NCBI GenBank assembly: GCA_029051445.1
Contig: JAIDKP010000038.1
Span: 1-10,803 of the forward strand
Reading direction: 5' to 3'
DNA: 10,803 bases
From: Muribaculaceae bacterium
GTDB taxonomy: Bacteria > Bacteroidota > Bacteroidia > Bacteroidales > Muribaculaceae
Shown piece after piece: positions 7,448 to 10,803 of the stretch. Position numbers and translations under genes: made by a program. The notes below the pieces were generated by a model that had not been told where the DNA came from, made no database searches, and was given only the letters and a program-made list of their open reading frames with translations. Numbering within the stretch: the first letter of the stretch is position 1; each line of letters begins with the position of its first letter.

Positions 7448-7491
7448 ATGGCAAATGTATGGCAAATTCTGACTACCGTCTGACTACCCGC
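7448..7491. repeat. Four consecutive 11-bp repeats upstream of the recombinase gene
   Basis: Two 11-mers of one type (ATGGCAAATGT at 7448, then ATGGCAAATTC at 7459) are followed without a gap by two of another (TGACTACCGTC at 7470, then TGACTACCCGC at 7481). The second type shares GACTACCG with the repeat pair at 6058-6079. ATGGCAA also occurs in the opposite orientation at the recombinase start codon (7419-7425). The block overlaps the likely promoter of the recombinase gene, so it may serve both as binding sites and for autoregulation; both roles are inference. Confidence 0.7.
7452..7459 (-). promoter_or_regulatory. -7 promoter box of the recombinase gene
   Basis: The minus strand reads TACATTTG, matching TAnnTTTG, 26 bp upstream of the ATG at 7425. 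The implied transcript has a leader of about 20 nt. The box falls inside the first two 11-bp repeats, so a protein bound there would block it. No -33 TTTG at standard spacing is visible. Confidence 0.45.
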
Positions 7492-7519
7492 TTGCCTGCC
7501 TGATGATTGGCAGATGCTG

Positions 7520-8242
7520 TCATTCGAAATAGAATGTCACGACAACCATCGATGATGTGGCACGCTTTACGGCTTGTGTGAAACGCATTGTGGCCGGATC
7601 GTCGGCGAGATCGTGCCGGTCGTGCTGAAGCATGTCGCATAGGCCGAAACAGAATTTGACCTCAGGGATCAACTTGAAGTATGGAAGGTAGAAGTCGCAT
7701 CCGATGCCTACGGTCAGGTACAGGTCGGCGGTGCGCAACATCAGTGTCTCGGCACGCTTTTTGGCGACATCGAAGGCCGGCATCAGTCCGCCTGACAGGT
7801 AGGGGCGTGAGTTGCGGTAGCGCTGTCCCGAGAATTTCAGATCCAGGGGGAGAACGAGAAATGTTGATTTCAGTGTCTGTGAGACCGTCTGGCCTGATGT
7901 GTATTCGCGCATCTTCACATCGCGGCTTCCGAAGTAAAGCCCGGGCGTGAAGCGTAGGTTGAACCAGCGGCTGAGCCTTATGTCGCCCACGGCTCCGACG
8001 CAGAATCCCGGGGAGTAGGAGGGCTGTTCGGCATACCACTCTGTGCCGTCGTAGGCGATCTGTCCGGTGTTGGCAAAGGTCATGTCCTGAAAGTGGAAAC
8101 CTGCGGAGAAGCCGAGGTGGCATCGTCGCAAGTCGGCATAAGGCCGGTTCATCGGGCCGTGTCCTGTCGGCGCACACCATGACTGCGGTGACACTATCAG
8201 CAGCAGGGCGATGGCTACGATGTAGCGAAGCAGGTTACTCAT
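7520..8242 (-). CDS. PorT-family outer-membrane beta-barrel protein
   Basis: This 240-residue protein resembles the PorT/SprT family, whose characterised members serve type IX secretion. Bacteroidales without that system also carry relatives. A signal peptide covers about residues 1-24 (hydrophobic core IVAIALLLIV, likely cut after SWCA). The family segment NRPYADLRRCHLGFSAGF (32-49) follows, then alternating barrel strands such as FNLRFTPGLYFGS and YLPYFKLIPEVKFCFGL, and the end TFYFE. The ATG at 8242 is chosen because it makes an ATGAGTAA overlap with the stop of the WYL gene; the frame extends only to a TTG at 8251. Translation is probably coupled to the WYL gene. No other type IX secretion gene is in view, so a secretion role is not shown. 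Confidence 0.8.
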   Translation of the reverse strand: MSNLLRYIVAIALLLIVSPQSWCAPTGHGPMNRPYADLRRCHLGFSAGFHFQDMTFANTGQIAYDGTEWYAEQPSYSPGFCVGAVGDIRLSRWFNLRFTPGLYFGSRDVKMREYTSGQTVSQTLKSTFLVLPLDLKFSGQRYRNSRPYLSGGLMPAFDVAKKRAETLMLRTADLYLTVGIGCDFYLPYFKLIPEVKFCFGLCDMLQHDRHDLADDPATMRFTQAVKRATSSMVVVTFYFE

Positions 8243-9137
8243 AGTTGGCAAGGGCTTTGCGCAGCTGGTCTTTCACCATGGCGCGCAGTTCGTCGGGAGC
8301 CTCTACGGTGACATCTCCTCCCATTGATATGATTTCAGATACCAGGTCGGGGGTCAGCCGCAGCCGGTAGGTGAACACCGAGAATCCGTCGTGTATGTAT
8401 TCGTCCTGGCTGTGGTGCAGCGGTAGCGTCCTGAGGTATCTTGCGCGCCGGGAGTCGACACGGAGTCTGATATCATGCGGTTTTCCCATCGAGAATATGA
8501 CACCGAAAGAGTCGGAGGAGTAGGTTGTCGCATCAAAGTCGGCCGGAATCTCGAATGTTCCCGGAAGCATTGATGCCTTTACAATGCGGTCGAGAGCATA
8601 TGTCTTGATTTTTCCGTCGGCAGTGTTTCGTCCGGTCATGTACCAACGCTGTCTCAGTAGATTAAGGAAGTAGGGTTCGACTACGACATCGCGCGAAGGG
8701 TTCACACGTGTGTAAGGAGCGTAGTCGAACTGCACTGGATGGTTGTGTTTTACCGCGTCGATGACGATGTTCAGATGTTCGCGCGCCGATGGAATGTCCT
8801 CAAGGAAAATGCGGGATGAAATCTGCCTTGACTCGCTTACCACGCTGCTTGTCGCCGCCGAGTTGAGCAGCCAGTCGGTGATGGTGGCTCCGCGTCGCGG
8901 CTCGTCGCTTTCCTCGATGTAATATTCGAAAGTCGAGGAATTGTAGCGTATTTCGATGCCGAATACATCCTCGATGGCACGACGGTAGTTGTAGAATGTG
9001 CGCCGGGGTATTGTCTCGCCGTGAGACGAGAACTGTGACATACTCCACCGCTCCCTGATCTGTTCGAACGATATGCGTCGGTAGCGCCTTATAGTGTCGA
9101 CGATCCATATATAGCGTGAGAGTAGGTCGCGTGCCAT
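8235..9137 (-). CDS. WYL-domain transcriptional regulator
   Basis: This 300-residue cytoplasmic DNA-binding regulator has an N-terminal winged-helix region (about 1-75, with PRRTFYNYRRAIEDVFGI at 44-61). The WYL domain (about 125-190) contains the motif as W165-Y166-M167 within LRQRWYMTGR. A C-terminal extension (about 215-300) resembles the WCX segment. WYL domains bind ligands or nucleic acid and control many regulons; the ligand here is unknown. The ATG at 9137 (MARDLL) is preferred over the TTG at 9170, because the TAnnTTTG box at 9168-9175 would place the transcript start downstream of 9170. The stop overlaps the PorT-family ATG, forming a two-gene operon. It diverges from the DUF2851 gene, so it could also act on that promoter, which is inference. 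Confidence 0.9.
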   Translation of the reverse strand: MARDLLSRYIWIVDTIRRYRRISFEQIRERWSMSQFSSHGETIPRRTFYNYRRAIEDVFGIEIRYNSSTFEYYIEESDEPRRGATITDWLLNSAATSSVVSESRQISSRIFLEDIPSAREHLNIVIDAVKHNHPVQFDYAPYTRVNPSRDVVVEPYFLNLLRQRWYMTGRNTADGKIKTYALDRIVKASMLPGTFEIPADFDATTYSSDSFGVIFSMGKPHDIRLRVDSRRARYLRTLPLHHSQDEYIHDGFSVFTYRLRLTPDLVSEIISMGGDVTVEAPDELRAMVKDQLRKALANYE

Positions 9138-9167
9138 GACAGTCAAAGTGGTTAATGCGTTTATATG

Positions 9168-9175
9168 CAAAAATA
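9168..9175 (-). promoter_or_regulatory. -7 promoter box of the WYL-PorT operon
   Basis: The minus strand reads TATTTTTG, matching TAnnTTTG, 30 bp upstream of the chosen ATG at 9137. This gives a leader of about 25 nt and helps decide the start codon. A TTTG -33 box at the usual distance is not evident. Confidence 0.5.
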
Positions 9176-9271
9176 CCGAGACTGAGGGGCAACATTTCTG
9201 ACAGGAAAGTTAAATTGTGTGTTCTGGAGGTTAAAAAGTGATAATCGTGAATATCCTTTGACCTCTCATTA

Positions 9272-9279
9272 TACTTTTG
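9272..9279 (+). promoter_or_regulatory. -7 promoter box of the DUF2851 gene, possibly leaderless
   Basis: TACTTTTG matches TAnnTTTG and ends 5 nt before the ATG at 9285, so the predicted transcript starts nearly at the start codon. A TTTG at 9257-9260 is too close (11 nt) for the usual -33 spacing. The arrangement is the same as at tnpA. Confidence 0.5.
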
Positions 9280-9284
9280 CAACA

Positions 9285-10592
9285 ATGGAAAAAGTCATGC
9301 ACTACGTCTGGCGCCACAGGCTTTGGAATAATCCGTCGATGGAGACTGTCGACGGCAGGCGTGTGACGGTGATCGATCCCGGGCAGCCTAACAATGGTTC
9401 GGGTCCCGACTTTTTCAATGCAAAGGTGCGTATCGACGGGGAGCTTTGGGCCGGAAATGTGGAAATACACGTCAGGGCTTCTGACTGGTATCGTCACGGG
9501 CATGACAGTGATCCGGCCTACGACTCGGTGATACTGCATGTGGTTGATGCCGATGACGCTCCGGTTGAGCGTCCTGTCAGCGGAGGCAGGATCCCGCAGG
9601 TGAGAATGCCGTGTGTGGCCGACTTCGCGTCGCGGTATTCACGGCTTGTCGGAAACGCGTCAACCGAGCTTCCGTGTGCCGGTGAGATCGCGTCAATGTC
9701 CTCGCTCCATATTTCCGACTGGATTTCCGCTCTGGCTCATGAGCGCATTATCGGCAAGGCCGAGCGCATAACGGAGTTGCTCGGACGGTTTTGCGGCGAC
9801 TGGGAGGAGACAGCCTACGTTACGTTTGCCCGGGCATTGGGCCGTGGCATCAACGGCCAGGCCATGGAGCAGCTCGCGTTAGCCACGCCGCTGAGGCTAT
9901 TGCGCAAACATTCCGACTCTACCGTTGCGTTGGAGGCTATGCTTTTCGGGCAGGCCGGAATGCTTGAAAAAGAAGCGGCCGATGATCCTTATTACGCTAC
10001 GTTGCAGCGTGAATATGCGTTCTATCGTACAAAATTCGGCCTACGGCAGCCCAAGGCTATAGTGTGGCGGACATCAGGGATGCGCCCGCAAAGTTTTCCT
10101 CACCGTCGTGTGGCTTTGCTTGCGGCTATGATTTCCGGCGGATTTTCTCTTCTGTCAAAGTTGCTTGAGTCCGAGAATCCTGAAAATATCATGCGTCTTT
10201 TTCAGGCAGAGCTGTCGCCTTACTGGCAGACACGATATACGTTTGGCGCTGTTGCCGGACGTCCTTCACCTCCGCTGGGGCGCGGAGCCATGCAGTCGCT
10301 GGTTATCAATGTGGCGGTGCCGCTTATCTATGCCTATGGCAGTGTGGTCAGGGATCCCAAAGCAGAACAGCGGCAGGATCACGCTTTCGGTCTGCTCGAG
10401 CAGATACCGTCGGAAGAAAACAATATCGTATCGCTGTTTGTTAAGGAAGGTGTGGTCTGTCGTGATGCGTTCACATCGCAGGCTCTTATCCAGTTACGGC
10501 GAGTTTATTGTGAGCCGCGCAAGTGTCTCTATTGCCGCATCGGCCACCGGCTGTTAAGCCGGCGTGCGATGCGTCCGGTGATATCTGATTGA
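9285..10592 (+). CDS. DUF2851 family protein
   Basis: This 435-residue protein belongs to a conserved Bacteroidota family of unknown function. Conserved stretches are MHYVWRHRLW (5-14), VIDPGQPNNGSGPDFFNAKV (29-48), LWAGNVEIHVRASDWYRHGHD (54-74) and DPAYDSVILHVV (76-87). At the C-terminus, C409, C414, C417 and H421 (in KCLYCRIGH) could bind a metal. The spaced PD and ExH residues faintly recall PD-(D/E)xK nucleases, but this is only inference. The ATG at 9285 is chosen because family homology begins there and a -7 box lies just upstream; the in-frame GTG at 9219 adds residues unlike the family. It is probably co-transcribed with the DUF4491 gene 25 bp downstream. Confidence 0.92.
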   Translation: MEKVMHYVWRHRLWNNPSMETVDGRRVTVIDPGQPNNGSGPDFFNAKVRIDGELWAGNVEIHVRASDWYRHGHDSDPAYDSVILHVVDADDAPVERPVSGGRIPQVRMPCVADFASRYSRLVGNASTELPCAGEIASMSSLHISDWISALAHERIIGKAERITELLGRFCGDWEETAYVTFARALGRGINGQAMEQLALATPLRLLRKHSDSTVALEAMLFGQAGMLEKEAADDPYYATLQREYAFYRTKFGLRQPKAIVWRTSGMRPQSFPHRRVALLAAMISGGFSLLSKLLESENPENIMRLFQAELSPYWQTRYTFGAVAGRPSPPLGRGAMQSLVINVAVPLIYAYGSVVRDPKAEQRQDHAFGLLEQIPSEENNIVSLFVKEGVVCRDAFTSQALIQLRRVYCEPRKCLYCRIGHRLLSRRAMRPVISD

Positions 10593-10617
10593 ATATGTGT
10601 TTAAAAAAAAAGTAAAT

Positions 10618-10803
10618 ATGGAATTCATTGCACAATATAATCTTACAGGCCTTTCGATAGGAGTGGCCACATTCTTGATAATCGGTTTGTTTCATCCTCT
10701 TGTGATCAAAGGTGAATATTATTTCGGAGTCAGATGCTGGTGGGTCTTTCTTCTGATGGGGATTGCTGCGGTGGCGGCATCGGTCGCTGTAAACGATATT
10801 CTT
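10618..10803 (+). CDS. DUF4491 family small membrane protein (3' end beyond window)
   Basis: The first 62 residues are present and the gene runs off the window; the family is usually about 100 residues. Two membrane segments are visible, about residues 9-27 (LTGLSIGVATFLIIGLFHP region) and 41-58 (WWVFLLMGIAAVAASVAV). They flank the conserved HPLVIKGEYYFGVRCWW loop. These features match the DUF4491 family of Bacteroidota inner-membrane proteins, whose function is unknown. An A-rich stretch (10603-10611) precedes the ATG, as is common at Bacteroidota start sites. It lies 25 bp after the DUF2851 stop with no terminator between, so the two likely form an operon. Confidence 0.88.
   Translation, partial: MEFIAQYNLTGLSIGVATFLIIGLFHPLVIKGEYYFGVRCWWVFLLMGIAAVAASVAVNDIL

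Noticed and set aside
7496..7513. Terminator after the PorT-family gene
   Set aside because: Only a 5-bp CTGCC/GGCAG stem with no U tract; too weak to call.

Overview
The window looks like chromosomal DNA of a member of the Bacteroidales (phylum Bacteroidota). The evidence is a SusC/SusD nutrient-uptake pair, a PorT-family outer-membrane barrel, DUF2851 and DUF4491 proteins, and several TAnnTTTG (-7) promoter boxes of the Bacteroidota sigma factor type. A gut Muribaculaceae-like host is plausible, but the sequence alone does not prove it.

Layout. Bases 31-75 hold a minus-strand intrinsic terminator. Bases 76-631 are a compact REP-associated-type Y1 (HUH) transposase unit: a 147-residue TnpA tightly enclosed by a 43-bp near-perfect inverted repeat, each arm carrying a small hairpin. 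Bases 632-866 are non-coding and structured: a strong hairpin, then about 2.7 copies of a 71-bp tandem repeat. Bases 1047-1319 encode an unrecognised 90-residue protein with six cysteines in a C-C-CC-C-C order. A very strong hairpin (1331-1377) separates this convergently from the SusD gene.

The centre (1395-5999, minus strand) is a SusC/SusD pair. SusD is intact and has a lipoprotein signal. SusC lacks its start codon, signal peptide and the first part of its N-terminal domain. Homology stops abruptly at about 6000, 97 bp downstream of an intact tyrosine recombinase gene (6097-7425). The first 70-80 codons left in SusC are much more GC-rich than the rest. Two 11-bp direct repeats lie downstream of the recombinase gene and four 11-mers lie upstream of it, sharing a GACTACCG core. 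I read this as a silent cassette of a site-specific recombination (shufflon-like) system that switches SusC/SusD transporters. The expressed 5' end (promoter plus signal peptide) would lie outside the window.

The right part (7520-10803) looks like ordinary core genome. A WYL-domain regulator and a PorT-family barrel overlap by 8 bp on the minus strand. They diverge from a DUF2851 gene, which is followed after 25 bp by a DUF4491 membrane protein that runs off the window.
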